From Parastagonospora avenae f. sp. tritici 18332-5 (Eukaryota > Ascomycota > Dothideomycetes > Pleosporales > Phaeosphaeriaceae), in the NCBI GenBank assembly GCA_022559985.1, contig JAFJTR010000002.1:620001-684000 (forward strand): a stretch of 64,000 nucleotides of DNA, given 5' to 3'. The notes below the pieces were generated by a model. It did no database searches. It had not been told where the DNA came from and saw nothing but the letters and a program-made list of their open reading frames with translations. The translations under genes were made by a program, and so were the position numbers. Below are positions 1 to 11,680 of this stretch, piece by piece; positions within the stretch are counted from its first letter, which is position 1, and each line of letters begins with the position of its first letter.

Positions 1-1
1 G

Positions 2-169
2 GTCGGTAGCAAGGTAAGCAAGAAACACCCGAAGATGTTTCGCTTGCTCGTGTTCAAGGAGCGGGAGACAAAGCGGTACGACTTCGTGGCGCAGACGGCG
101 GATGAGGCGGTGGAGATTGTGAGGGAAATTAAGAGGGGTGTGGAACGGTATGCTGAAGGCGTTGTCTAG
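2..169 (+). CDS. SIN1/AVO1-type TORC2 subunit, C-terminal end (partial)
   Basis: Frame 2 is open from the window edge to a TAG at 167-169 and encodes 56 residues. The peptide has the pattern KHPKMFRLLVFKERE followed by YDFVAQTADEAVEIV, which looks like the last strand and C-terminal helix of a pleckstrin-homology domain, as at the C-terminus of fungal SIN1/AVO1. In that family the PH domain helps place the TOR complex 2 kinase at the plasma membrane. Only the last exon part is present; the CRIM and Ras-binding regions would lie to the left of the window. The call rests on motif resemblance alone, so another PH-ended protein remains possible. Confidence 0.6.
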   Translation, partial: VGSKVSKKHPKMFRLLVFKERETKRYDFVAQTADEAVEIVREIKRGVERYAEGVV

Positions 170-636
170 CTTGTAATCACCGCGGAGTCGATGAGATGGA
201 ATGAGGTGGTGCATTGGGTGCTGGCGAGTTTCATCTGGTCTTGATTCGAATTTATACCCTGTTTTGGCGCCAAGGAACGCGTGACGGAGCTAGCGAAGAT
301 GCATATAAAGTCACTGCAATTTCATTCAGCAAGGGTGCCAAAAGTTTTCTGACATGTCCAAAATGAATATCGAATCTTCATATGTCCTGTCTGAAAAGAC
401 CGCGTCCAGCGTCTCATAATTGCATGTGCTGGAACACTTCGCGCGCGCTGTGAGCGCGATTTAAAAGGACTTCATGGCAAGCTGTATGTCTTCACGGCCG
501 TCTCAGCACATGGTAACGTGCTTCATAATCTTCTGAATTCCTCCAGGCTCACATACCCTCAATCCAATCATCTCTAATAATACATCAAGTTCCGCCAGAC
601 TGCGTTAAGAAACACACATTCCAGCACCTATGTCTT
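170..636. other. intergenic, convergent 3' ends
   Basis: About 470 bases between the 3' ends of the SIN1-like gene and the RING gene. It is AT-richer than its flanks. I see no coding signal, RNA gene or repeat in it. Confidence 0.5.
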
Positions 637-1704
637 CTACACCTGAAACGCCACGCCCTCTCTTTTGACCATCGCTTTCCCACCACTTGCAAAGCCCGTG
701 CCTTCGCTTCTGATCTCGACGAGTCCCGGCTTTGGGCCCTTTTCTTTGTCTTTCTTGCTCTTCTTGCCTTCCGGGACGTTCGTCAAATCCGCGTCGCATA
801 CGTAGCAATGAATAGTGTCTGGCTCGGGCGCGGTGTCGTGTGCATCTCTGTGATGCCGATGTTCCGGCCTCAAAAATTTGTCGACACATGGTTTGCAGAG
901 TACATGGCCGCATGGAATCGCGACCATGGCTTTTGTGCTGTTACTGAGCGCACGTTTGCACGCGGGACACGTGCTGGCGGTCTTCCCCGTGTCTGATGAT
1001 TTTTCCTCGTTGAAGTTGAGGCTCGTGAGCGCCTTGAGTGATAAACTATGCGGATGTTCTGGATCGCTGACGGGGCATGTTGGGGTGCTCTTCGCCTTCT
1101 CTGCACTCTTGTGATGCTGATCCGGCGTCTCGCCTGGGACCCAGAAACTTGGTAATTGGCCTTTCGCGGCTTTGCGCTCGTCTTCTAATGTGCGCTTGGC
1201 TTTGGTGCGGTCTTCGCTGGCGATGCGCTTGAGTTCTTCCTCGTCGATTTCGAATTTGCGCTTTGCGCCTTTTGCGTCCCCGATCTTTGGATCGTGGTCT
1301 TGCTCGACGACGATTTTGCCGTTTTGCCTGCCTACGACTCTTGATCCTGTGCCGACTTTTGCTTCGAGACCTGCCTGCACTGCTTCGAACTCCTCAATGG
1401 CTCGGAGTCGGGCCTGCTCGTCGTCTCGTACCCGCTCATCGTCCTCTTCAATCTTCTGCCTCTCCACGACTTTCTCCAGGCGCTTCATCTCTTTTCGTTG
1501 GGCTAGTAGGTTCGTCATGGCGCATTCTCTACAGAAAAGGTCGCCTTGCGGACAGCATACGGGGTCTACTGAGGGAAGTAGGCATAGTTGACATGATCCA
1601 AAGGGCAAGAAAGAGTCTCTCGTCAGTCGCGTTGCTTGCGAGCCCCACCGGTCCTTGAGCGCATTTCGCTCGTACGAAGTAAAGACTGATTTGGGAGGCG
1701 GCAT
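637..1704 (-). CDS. NOSIP-type RING/U-box-like zinc finger protein
   Basis: Single open exon of 355 residues from the ATG at 1704. The N-terminus reads FTSYERNALKDRWG, then TRLTRDSFLPFGSCQLC with a paired CxxC site CRECAMTNLLAQRKE; this is the zf-NOSIP N-terminal half-RING. A charged coiled-coil stretch follows (about residues 65-190, rich in E, K and R). A second zinc-binding module sits near residues 250-310 (CPACKRAL, then CGHVLCKPC, then HCYVCDADL). NOSIP relatives are nuclear E3 ligases, and fungal members are linked to spliceosomes (family knowledge). The frame stays open 73 codons upstream, but the chosen ATG starts where family similarity begins. A short 5' exon supplying an SKRNT-like start is possible and was not resolved. 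Confidence 0.8.
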   Translation of the reverse strand: MPPPKSVFTSYERNALKDRWGSQATRLTRDSFLPFGSCQLCLLPSVDPVCCPQGDLFCRECAMTNLLAQRKEMKRLEKVVERQKIEEDDERVRDDEQARLRAIEEFEAVQAGLEAKVGTGSRVVGRQNGKIVVEQDHDPKIGDAKGAKRKFEIDEEELKRIASEDRTKAKRTLEDERKAAKGQLPSFWVPGETPDQHHKSAEKAKSTPTCPVSDPEHPHSLSLKALTSLNFNEEKSSDTGKTASTCPACKRALSNSTKAMVAIPCGHVLCKPCVDKFLRPEHRHHRDAHDTAPEPDTIHCYVCDADLTNVPEGKKSKKDKEKGPKPGLVEIRSEGTGFASGGKAMVKREGVAFQV

Positions 1705-2046
1705 GTTGGTGTTGGGTGTCACAGTAGTCTCTACGCCAGGTAGCTGCGGTGAGTACGATAAAAGATTGGATCCAAATATTGAATGCACGCTAAGCCGGTG
1801 ATCAGATGACGATTGATGGGGCGATTGAGGTGTTGCACGAATAGACGTTAGTTCTAGAAGCACCCCAGTACGTTTCGCAAAGTCGATGTAAAGTTCGGAA
1901 AAAGCCAGCCACATGATTGCCATGAGGGCCCGTGCACCGCGCTAAGCCACTAACCAGGATCCTTGTCACAAGATTCCGGTTCCTGACGATGTCATCGCCA
2001 TGCCTCGGAAAACTTTCATGTCCGCCACAATTCCATACCACATTCA
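1705..2046. promoter_or_regulatory. divergent promoter region, NOSIP-like / tafazzin
   Basis: 342 bases between two head-to-head start codons. It must hold both promoters. I see no clear TATA box or repeated operator-like motif. Confidence 0.4.
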
Positions 2047-3327
2047 ATGCGACCAGAGGAGCAGCCCGAGGCCCCGAGTGCGCCATGGCGGGCGGCATCC
2101 ACCGTCGTCATGGGCGCCGTAGGAATGCTGTGCAAAGGCTTCCTTGGCCTGAACAGCGTGGAAACACATGGGATGGACAAATTCTTGAGGTTGTTGGACG
2201 AGCGGCAAGACGTCAACGGGCGCGAAAGAGGGCTGATCACTGGTATGCGATACGTGTAGTAGGGTATGATGCTTTCTAACATGTGCCAGTATCGAATCAC
2301 ATCTCAGTGTATGTACAATATCACGCCGAAGCACTCGCACAGTAGCAGAATCGCGCTCACGAACAGTCTCTAGTATGGATGATCCGATATTATGGGGCAT
2401 ACTTCCGATCAGCTACATGCTCAACCCAGACAACCATCGCTGGGGACTTGGAAGCTATGATCTATGCTTCACGAACAAGTGCGAACCCCACTCTCTACAC
2501 ATGACGCCCACTGACGATCCTATAGAGGACTCTCCACTTTCTTCACCCTCGGACAGGTCCTGCCTACCCATCGCTCGGCGCATTCTTCGTTTGGCGGTCC
2601 CTTCCAGCCAACCATAACGCAAGCGATTCGCCTCCTCTCACGCGGCCCATTCCTCCTCGAAAACGACCTTCTCCGAAAGCCTCCCGCGTCGCCTAAGAGC
2701 CCCGATCTCATCGATCCGTTCAGCGGAGGACACCTCACATTCTCGACGAATGCCGAAGACGCCTTCCCAGCGCCGGCAGCGTATATGAGTCGACGACACG
2801 CATGGGTGCACATCTTCCCAGAGGGCATGATACACCAGTCTGAGGATAGGATTATGCGCTACTTCAAGTGGGGAGTTTCACGACTCATTCTGGAGAGCGA
2901 GCCGATGCCTGACATCGTACCCATCTTCATCGAGGGCTTCGACAATATCATGCACGAGACGCGCGAGTTTCCGAGATTCATACCACGACCCTTCAAGAAT
3001 GTGAGGGTCACATTCGGTGAAAAGCTGGATGCCGAGGAAGTCTTTGGAGACCTGCGCAGGCGATGGGAGCAGATGCGCGCAAAGGAAGAGAAGGTTGGAG
3101 GGCAGCTTGAAGTTGGAGTACTAAATGACGCACTAAAGTACTCCGAGGAGGCCGTCAGCATCAGAAAGGAGTGCACGCGCAGGATGCGACAAGCCGTGCT
3201 TGACCTGAGGCGGCTGCGAGGGTACAGCGAGGATGACCCAAAGAACAGCCTTGCGCAAACGTGGCTGCGTGAGGGGCCGGAAAGAGAAGGGCGCAAGGAA
3301 GACGGGAGCTTGACGAAGGATACGTGA
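2047..3327 (+). CDS. TAZ1: tafazzin, cardiolipin-remodelling transacylase
   Basis: Four exons, 2047-2242, 2290-2308, 2374-2478 and 2526-3327, give 373 residues. All splice joins keep frame and rebuild family motifs; one exon is only 19 nt. The acyltransferase motif NHISVMDD (HX4D) is created across two introns. WGLGSYDLCF, GQVLPTHR, WVHIFPEG and RYFKWGVSRLI follow in the order known for tafazzins. The enzyme moves acyl chains between phospholipids and monolysocardiolipin in mitochondrial membranes. The start is the ATG just before the conserved segment PWRAASTVVMG. The C-terminal tail after about residue 300 is charged and not conserved. No defect is seen. Confidence 0.93.
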
Positions 3328-3974
3328 TGCAATATACGAGCTATATAACCCGCCATGTCCACCACCGAGGGCTTCCGGCCCCCAACAAAGAAAACCATGA
3401 GGCGGCCTGCTAGACGCCTCCGAACAAGGATGGCGCGCAACGTGTCAGATTAGATCAAGTTATTCACCATCAGCGACTGCCTGCTCCTGCTGCGCCGATC
3501 AACCACAGCCTCAGGCCGGGTTTCGTCATTGCCCAGCAAGAACCGGCACCTCGACGTTTGTAGGGGTCGTAGGGAGTCTCCGGCGTGCTCGTGTCGTCAT
3601 CCACTGCTTGCGCGCCATCCACCATACGCCGCTGCAAAAAGCGAGGGGTGAATGGTGAATGGTGAATGGCGACGGGCTGTCGAGTCCGGCGAACTGTTTT
3701 TGTCGCGGGAAGGTGCGTCAAGGCTTGGCGGTAACAGCCCCCTGTGCCGCTTAACGATAAAAGTCGTGCCTGCCCCGCCCTCAATCCCGACTGCATCTGC
3801 CCTTTCTGCCGTCCACGCCTTGCCCAAAACCCCTCACCGCCCGACTTTTTCAGTGACGCTGCATCACCGCCCCATTGTCAAGCTTTTGTTTGCTCGCTTA
3901 CGGCCCAATCAATCAGCTCGAGCTCCAGATCCCTACGCTACCGGGCAGCGTACATAAATACTCTACGCCAGCCA
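3328..3974. other. intergenic between tafazzin and NC2 alpha
   Basis: About 650 bases, GC-rich and rich in C/T tracts toward the NC2 alpha start, as is common in fungal promoters. It contains a short three-copy GGTGAAT tandem at 3647-3667. Long open frames here look like composition artefacts. Confidence 0.4.
3647..3667. repeat. three tandem copies of GGTGAAT
   Basis: The 7-base unit GGTGAAT is repeated three times without mismatch and is followed by GG. It lies about 310 bases upstream of the NC2 alpha ATG. It could be a microsatellite or a binding-site cluster; nothing in the sequence decides. Confidence 0.8.
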
Positions 3975-4733
3975 ATGGACGGAACTTGGGCTCCTAAAAG
4001 CCCGGACCTTTCCTCATACCACACTTCCGAAGAAGTTCCCTTGCATCCTCAACACCAGGGTTATCGCGGCTCCGTCTCTCACATCCCGCCCTCTACAACA
4101 CCGACCTCGAGCCCCACACAGCCTGACAATCCCGCGCCGCCCCCAATTCCACATCAACAACAGCAACAAAATCAGTTCATGCCTCGCGGCGTCCCCAAGG
4201 AGGAGAGCATGCAAGATGCAGATTATATGCCAGACGAGTCAGGCGCGTTAGGCAAACTTTCGGAGGCTGGCAATGGCACATCAGGCGGGGGATCGACGCT
4301 GCCGCCAAACGTGAACGACATCGTGATCAAGAATCACTTCCCGGTCGCGCGCATAAAACGCATCATGCAGGCCGACGACGACGTGGGCAAAGTTGCGCAG
4401 GTTACCCCAGTTGTGGTTTGTACGCGCCTTCCTCCTCGCTTTGCTATCAAACAATACTGACGCGTCGCAGCAAAGGCATTGGAGCTATTCATGATCTCTC
4501 TTGTCACCAAAGCCGCCGCCGAGGCCAAGTCGCGTAACTCAAAACGCGTCAACACCCTCCATTTGAAGCAGGCCGTTGTCCACAACGAGCAATTCGACTT
4601 CCTGAACGAGATCGTCTCCAAAGTCGCCGACGCGCCCGAGAAGTCCGAGGATGCCATGGAGGAGGGTGGCGGCAAAAAAAAGAAGGCCGCAAGCCGGAAG
4701 AAGAAGAAGGCGGACGACGACGATGACTTTTGA
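3975..4733 (+). CDS. BUR6: NC2 alpha (Bur6/DRAP1-type) histone-fold transcription regulator
   Basis: Two exons, 3975-4419 and 4471-4733, give 235 residues. The first about 110 residues are Pro/Gln/Ser-rich and disordered. The histone fold starts at HFPVARIKRIMQADDDVGK, crosses the intron at the serine of VVV-S-KALELF, and continues through SKRVNTLHLKQAV and FDFLNEIVSKV. The protein ends in a lysine run and DDDDDF. The phrase DVGKVAQVTP and the FDFL motif match NC2 alpha better than Dpb3/POLE4. With NC2 beta it binds TBP on DNA and controls preinitiation complex assembly. The long N-terminal extension is unusual beside yeast Bur6 but common in filamentous fungi. Confidence 0.85.
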
Positions 4734-5360
4734 GCGCATAAAGACACATACACAGCGCCTTGAAGGTATCCAGGAGGCACCGCGAGACACTCAATCCGCC
4801 GGAAGGGACGGCATTTAATATTGGCCTCTGCAGCAGTCAACAGGTGTGCATTGTCCTTCTGCCTCCTTTTCAAGGTTCTAACCAGTACAGAGCTGCACAT
4901 GAACCAGGAAATAGAGATGATACCAATGATACATGAATACGATAGAATTTATCTTTGCCCAATGCCTCTGGCAGCTCGTGAAGCGCCAGGATACAGTGAG
5001 GCTATTCAGGACTCACTATAACCACGAGCCCGGTCGCCTAACGTCACTAAAAGTTCTAGCGTCTTGCGATCGTTCGGTAGCCTTGGAGTCATGTTTACCC
5101 AGTCCACCAACCAGGAACGAATCTTCCGCACTTTAGCCGTTCACTCCGCAGATCCCCTCGATTTCCCACGCGACCCCAGGTACAAGTCATGTAACGGTTC
5201 CAAGGCCTTTTCACAGCTTTACCTAAACTGTCCTCGTATTTTTACTTAGCCTTGTTGCTTTCCTCATACCCGAAATAATTCTTCCGCAGACACTATAAAA
5301 TGCCTCCGCCCACGCGGCAGAAGCTCTGGACGATCGCCAGCTCTCGAAAGCATCCATACG
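4734..5360. other. intergenic, promoter of the GDSL hydrolase
   Basis: About 630 bases. The 3' part holds a good TATA box (5294-5300). The rest shows no coding or RNA signal. Confidence 0.4.
5294..5300 (+). promoter_or_regulatory. TATA box of the GDSL hydrolase gene
   Basis: TATAAAA lies 61 bases before the ATG at 5361. Its position and exact match suggest a strong, probably regulated promoter, fitting a secreted enzyme. Confidence 0.55.
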
Positions 5361-6754
5361 ATGATTTTCTCAAGGCTCGCTGTATTGCTCGTGGGAGCTA
5401 TAGCTTCAGTGCATGGGGACGTCATTGCAATTGAGAAGCGTGCTCTACGACCAAATCCATCGAATGGCCATTGGGTCGACGCATGGGCTTCAATGCCTCA
5501 GCTCACTGAGCCGGCAAACCTGCCTCTAGCTCCATTCGTACGTTGAATTTGTCAAACATATGATATTATCGCTAACCCACATCGAAGAACCAGACTGGTG
5601 CTGTCTTTGTCAACTCCACTATTCGCCAAACCTTATTTGTGACAGCGGAGGCGAAACAGATCCGCCTCAAATTCTCAAATGTGTTTGGTGGCTCGTTCCT
5701 TCCCATCACAGCCGTTACAGTCGCTCTATCTGCCAACAACACGGCCGGTATTCATCAAATCCAGCCCAAGACAGTCCAGAAGGTCACGTTCTCCGGTAAA
5801 CCTGGTATCCGTGTCCCCAATGGGGCCCTCGCCGTTTCGGACCCTATCAACTTCCCCATCAAAGGCCAACAGATCGTCACTGTAACGATGTACCTTGCAT
5901 CCGGGCAGACCACCAACAGCATCACATCCCACCCCGGATCTCGCACCACGAGCTGGTTCCAATTCGGCAACGCCGTCGACGCCCCTCAACTCGACATCAC
6001 AAACTCCACCGCCCAATCCGTCGCCCACTGGTACTTCCTCTCGAGCATTGAAGCCTGGGCCCCCGAGAAAACAGGCTCTTTCCTCATCGTCGGCGACTCC
6101 ATCACCGACGGCCGCGGCTCCACAACCGACCAAAACAACCGCTGGCCCGACCTGCTCTTCCGTCGTCTCCAACGCAGCCCAGCTACCAAACACATCTCCT
6201 TCGGCAACCTGGCTGCGGGCGGAAATCGCATTCTCGCAGACGGCCTGGGCCCGAATGCTTTTGGTAGGATTGACAGAGATGTACTCGCGCATCCTGGCGT
6301 CAAGTATGCAATGATCTTCGAAGGCGTAAATGATATTGGTACCGGCGCAACGACTCCTGAAGCCCAAGCGACTATCTACGACAACCTGATCCAGGCGTAT
6401 CAGCAAATGGTCACGCTAATCCACGCACGCGGTATCCCCGTCTTCGGTGCAACCATCACGCCCTTCTCCGCCCCGAGCAACTTCACCGGCCAACCGTACA
6501 GCAACGCCGAAAGAGAGAAGACTCGGCAGCGCGTCAATAAGTTTATTAGAGAAAGTGGGACGTTCGATGAGGTCGTGGATTTTGATAAGTGGCTGGCGGA
6601 TCCGAAGATTCCTAGCCAGTTGAAGGCGGAATATGATAGTGGGGATTATTTACATCCAAGTGTGAAGGGGTATCAGTATCTTGCGGATCAGTTTCCGGTT
6701 AAGATTTTTGAGGAGTGGAGGGAGGGGGCGGATGAGTTTTCTTGGGGGAGATAG
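5361..6754 (+). CDS. secreted GDSL/SGNH-family esterase-lipase
   Basis: Two exons, 5361-5537 and 5588-6754, encode 447 residues. A signal peptide is clear (MIFSRLAVLLVGAIASVHG). The intron join gives APF-NQTGAVFVN, typical of this family. SGNH blocks are present: GDSITDG with nucleophile Ser about residue 230, GGNR, GVNDIG, and DYLHPS with the catalytic Asp-His about residues 412-415. The roughly 200-residue N-terminal beta-rich module before block I is shared with large fungal SGNH hydrolases. It probably cleaves esters such as acetylated polysaccharide or lipid outside the cell; the substrate cannot be read from the sequence. No defects seen. Confidence 0.88.
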
Positions 6755-8401
6755 GTGGGAAGAGGAGAGGAGGATGATCTCTGAATCAAGTGGTTAGTGA
6801 AATAGAACGAATAGATTCGGGATATCACTGAGTAAATTTCTGGGGTCTGCCTTTAACTGATCGTTGAGCATGAGATTTGGTGCAGTCCGCATATCAGTTG
6901 AGTTCCTAGCTTATGAAGCGTGTGCTTCATACTATTAAGGCACTGCGCTGTCATTGTGGTTGCATCGCAGCGCGCGGAGTCTCCGGGCAGCAGAGTTGTA
7001 ACGGTGGGTTGGAGGCTGGATGCATTGCCATGTGCAAATTGTACTGACGCTATGCGCCAATAGTCGCCCATCGTTATCCTATCGTCGCATGCCGAGCCGC
7101 CCGTTCGAAAGGCACCCATATTCAATGAGGCTCTACAGGCCCTTATTAAACGAGCAGAGAAGCGATAATCGTAGTGACAAGGGCCTAGACGCGTCATTTT
7201 CCTGGGATCCACCATCTCCATCGTTCGAGCAGCCCTGAGGCTTCGATGGAGGGCAGGATAAAGGGTGTGGTGAATAAGGCGATGGAGCATCCATCAAAGG
7301 AGATAATATCTATTAGTACTTCTCTCCTTGTCTAATGGCGTTGCCAGAGCGCAATGCAAGAGCTCTAAGTGTGCTCTCTCTTGAGGTCGAATTGAGCACG
7401 TGATACGACCAGAGGCAGCAGTGTTGTAATCACTAAGTGGTGACTTGAAGGTGCTATAGTGTTGCTGTATCTACCGGAAGTTCCATTCGGAACTGGTAAG
7501 GTGTGGTAAGGTATGGCTTTCTCTATCAAGCTGAAGTGACATCGCAAGACTAGCTGCATTGTATTGCACAGCAGTGCAAATCCTACATTTATTGCTTAAG
7601 CTTGGGATCTAACGCCTAGAGACGCGCAATTCGCTGTCTCAAGTTGGCAGACTAAGAGGCGACAACTTCACGCCACGGCTCGTACAGCAGGTGGCGCGGG
7701 GGCGGGGACGAGTGATCAGGTTCTCAAAAAGCCATCACACTTCAGCTTCGCTTGATTGGACGCAGTCAATGCAGCTCCACGATAATGCATCGCAAATCGT
7801 TTCCAGATTGGGGTCAGTGATGATGGGGATGGTATTTGAAGAGCTGAAGCGCAGTCGATGAAACTGGAAGGAGGAATGCAATAGGAGTGAGTTGATCATT
7901 GAGGCCACATGTCTCTTCAGCCTTACGCTCTCGGAGTTTTTCCGGAGGGCAGGCTGTGGACTAATGGTCAGGAGCCAGTATGATGAGGGAGAAACTGCTG
8001 ATTGGGAGAGCCCCGTGGTTGGAATGAAATTCCAAGTGGACGATTGCGGGACGCGCATGCTGCCTATTTATAGGGGTGTGCGGTGATGGCTACGCCTCGC
8101 ATATGGTATGCCGCATTCAGTCTGATTCTTGCATAATTGAGGCATTTGATATCCTGATATGATGCATGAAGTAAACAATAGGCTGTTAAGGTCGTTGGGC
8201 AAGCGCCACGCTGCTGAGTGAGCGCCTTCGCTAAACACTACATTGACAGGCCCGGCTCCGGAACTCCGCCCTCTATTTTCGTAAAGGTTGTTCCAAATTT
8301 ATATAACGTATCAAGTCCTTTGCGTGTTGCGGGCTTCGATCCAGCCATTTGGAGTTACTTTCACTTTTACATGCATAGATCCACACAGACGACCTGCAAT
8401 C
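6755..8401. other. gene-poor stretch
   Basis: About 1.65 kb with only short frames on both strands. None shows a family motif, signal peptide or coherent splice chain. It leads into the decayed gene beginning near 8402, so it may contain older debris that I cannot recognise. Confidence 0.5.
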
Positions 8402-11400
8402 ATGTCTGATGGATCTCCAAACTCTTGATATGATTCAAACGAACTGGATGGCTTCGGTCTGTTTCCTCTGCAGGAGTCAACCACAAAGTCAAATTTCAAG
8501 GCAACGTGTGTATACGAGGCTGCTTCCGCCTCGGCTCAGAAGATTGACAGAATTCTAGAATCGTAGCTGTTCATGGCATCGGTGGACATTATATGCGCAC
8601 ATGGACCAACACGGAAGTTAGTCCTCACTTCTTCTGGCTCAAAGATGGTTTGAGAGAAGACCTTCCAGATTGCCGATTGTTGAGTTACGGCTACAATTCT
8701 TCAACAATACTTTCTTCTGGAAGAACCCACCTGTCTTTCCAGGACCATGCGGCAAAATTGCGCCACCTTTTAGAGATAGTAAGGACAGTTCCATCGTCAA
8801 AGTAGTCTCCAGCGCAAGTTCTTACTCGATATTTAGCACCTAGAGACCGAAGTTAATGCGCACCCGATCATATTCCTTGCACACAGTGTTGGTGGAAACC
8901 TAGTCAAGGAGGTACGATAGTCACACATCCGAAGATATCTGAACATATTTCTCCTAATGCGATGCAGGTGCTCGTTCAGAGTTCATATTCAGTGAGCTCT
9001 ATTATCCAAGAACGCACGGTTGCCATCCTTTTCTTTGGTAAGTGGGTATGTGGCAAGCCAACATGGATACTTTTTGACAAAAACCAAAGGCACACCACAT
9101 CGCAGTTCGGATTTGGCAAGATTTGGCACGAATTCTAATAAGTCACCCGCCGGCGAGCTATACAAGACCTCAGCAGCCTTGCAATCCACCAACGAGTCAT
9201 GGCTGCACTTGCAACGAACTAACCAGGTGTACAGCTTTTACGAGACTTACGCTTCACCGTTTGGTCGGAAAGGCGCTGTAGTGAGACCCCCCCTCTCCCC
9301 CTCTTTACTATCAAAAAAAAGAAAAGAACACGTCTTAATGCCTTTACTAACGGCTGTCAAGGTAGTTAATAAAGGGGAAGCGACACTCAACATGGACCAC
9401 GAAAGAATCATTTCTTGAATGCTTCGCATACCGGGATGGTGAAGCCGTCAGGTTTTCAAAGTGTTACCTATCAGTCGGTACTTCAGTCTTTGCGGGAGAT
9501 CGTCACGCATCTTCCCAAGCCTCCGCCCCCTAGACCTCCACCTACGAGGCCTCCACCGCCTGGTGAGATTTCTTTAACACTTCCCAAACGCATAGACTTC
9601 AGGGGCTATGTACACCAGTTCAAGCAAGGTCTGCTTTCAAAGACGGCAGAGTGCTTGCTGTCTGATATGCTGAGCAAATCACCAACGACGTTACTAAGCA
9701 ACGCCGATGAAACATCCATCGAAGACGATCTCAACCCACTGATATGGGTACATGTTCCGCTGAATAACACGGCTTGGATCAGTGTCAGTGACCCTCACGT
9801 GGCTCAGAATTGTATGCGCGATGACTAAAGACTCTTCTAGCCCTGCCTGCAGAAAATTGTGAGCGACGAGCACGGAGAGCAAGGGCTCTTAATTATGGAG
9901 CAAAGCTTCTGGTTGTTTCATGAGCGAACGCGACAAAACATTCCGCATTCCCGCCACTTCGAGCCGTCATGTTTCATCAGTGGGGACACTCAAACCACTT
10001 AATTCGTCATATATATACGTTAGTTACGTTTTTTTGCTTCGCTTGACTAACTAGCAGGTTTTAGCTACCGTATCTGCACTGGGATTCGACTGACTGCTTC
10101 ATGCGGCGGGCACAATACTCACACAGACTGGAAGGTGGAAAACCTGTCAACATACCCAAGACTTTATCAGAAGAAGGCAAAGCCATGTACAAAATCATGA
10201 GAGACGATAGCAGAAAGTCGTCTTCCTTGCACCCGAGACGCAGTCTGGACCAATTCTTTTATTCCAGCCTAACTGAAACATCTGACAGAGACCAAGATCA
10301 AGTAGTGTCCAAGAATACGCCTTGGGGTGCCCGCGGTGGGAAAAAGATGATCATGGTCGATCAACTATGGCTTTGGCTAATAGAGACTCGCGATATCCAC
10401 CCCAATGCGCCTGATAAGATCAAAACAAGTGTACTCACTTCATTCCCCAGAAAAGAAAAAGAAGCGGGCGAAGTTGAGAAAGATCTGGATCTGGACGACA
10501 TAGCAGACTTACATCAAGCTATCATTGACGAAGCAAACAGCATGGGTAGCGAGTGGGAGGGCAACAAGTGCGATTATGTAGGGCTTATCATAGAACAGGC
10601 TGTCAGCGTCATGCTCAGAGTCAGGACTGAAGGATCACTTGACTTTTTGGGTATTTTCCGTGCAGCCATCGCGCAAGCGGTCAGTCCACCATGATCCTTG
10701 CTTACTGTTCATATACTAACGTCCTTTATGCTCATAGATAGACGCGCAAACTACCTTCTTTCGAATATTCCAGGAGATAATGAAGTCCAATGTAGATGAC
10801 GCTAGTGCATCTAAAAATGTCTTCCAAAACTTCTAGAAGAAAACGAAGTATGATTCCGAGAGCACCACCGAATCTCTTATCAAGCGTGATGAAGTCAAAC
10901 CCGCCCTGAATCTGACCGACATCATCGACGAGCTCAACAGCATCAACCGCCTTTTCAAGGTGCAAAAGGATACTCTAGATAAAGCGGTCAAAATTTTCGA
11001 CAAGCTGGATAGGGGTAGATCCGCACAAGACAGGTACAAAGTGCTGAAGGAAAAGCTTTCTACCATCATCACTCAAGAACTTGAGAGTTACATAAAGCAG
11101 GTCAAACGTATGACCGCGGACGCTCAACGAACGAAACACAGCGTAAGTCCATCGCCTGCATGCTTACTATCACTCGCAGAATCTACGTTCAGATTAAGAC
11201 AGGCGACTGACTCGCCTAGCTCAAGGATCTGCTCGATCTGCAACAGAAAGAGGAAACCCTCAAGGAAGCCCACTATTCGAACAGGCAAGCTGAGGCAGCC
11301 CGAGAGCAAGCAGACGCAAACGAGGCCCAGTCTCAGATCCTACTTCTCTTTACCATCGTAACCATTTTCTTTGTAAGTGCATCTACTCCTAGCAAAAATA

Positions 11401-11680
11401 CGTGAAAATAGCTCATTCACAATCACAGGCCCCGCTTTCTTTCTTCACATCATACTACGGAATGAACGTCCGCGAGTTTACTGGAGACACTGGTAATACC
11501 AATCAGCGAGCATTGTGGAAAGTGCTGGGTCCAATTTCAGCGGCAATCATATTCGGTCTGCTGGGCGGTGCATGGTACATGTACGAGCGGACAAAGAAGA
11601 AGCAACTCGCCCGAAAGGCAGAGCAAAAGGCTGAAGACGACAAACAACAGGGGGTATCAAAAGTTGGAAAGGGTGCTTGA
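8402..11680 (+). pseudogene. broken DUF676-like alpha/beta hydrolase fused to (or beside) a CorA-like membrane protein
   Basis: A chain of exons reads through two known modules. Module 1 starts near 8402 (FGLFPL, then after an intron IVAVHGIGG), continues at 8846-8911 (IIFLAHSVGGN, the lipase elbow), 8968-9037 plus 9090-9277 (LFFGTPHRSSDLA), 9362-9414 (DHERIIS), and 9415-9783 (LNASHTGMVKPS). Module 2 runs 9853-10000, 10065-10679 (YLHWDS, RRSLDQFFYSSL, MVDQLWLWLIETRD), 10738-11142, 11220-11372 and 11429-11680, ending in two membrane helices with the CorA signature YGMN. Lesions: TGA at 8426-8428, a one-base deletion at about 9413, TAA near 10000 where a donor site is expected, and TAG at 10834-10836. 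The last could be hidden in a 45-nt intron. Such fusions occur near fungal NLR-type genes. One long gene or two neighbours is unresolved. Confidence 0.62.

Noticed and set aside
6853..7290. 145-codon minus-strand frame
   Set aside because: No recognisable content, no ATG-proximal promoter sign, and no joinable exons.
8325..8350. TTCGATCC-like segment reminiscent of a tRNA T-arm
   Set aside because: No matching acceptor, D or anticodon stems nearby.
10789..10836. 45-nt intron hiding the TAG at 10834 in the CorA-like gene
   Set aside because: Not excluded, but it lacks a good branch site and the segment reads as plausible protein, so I kept it as a lesion with this caveat.
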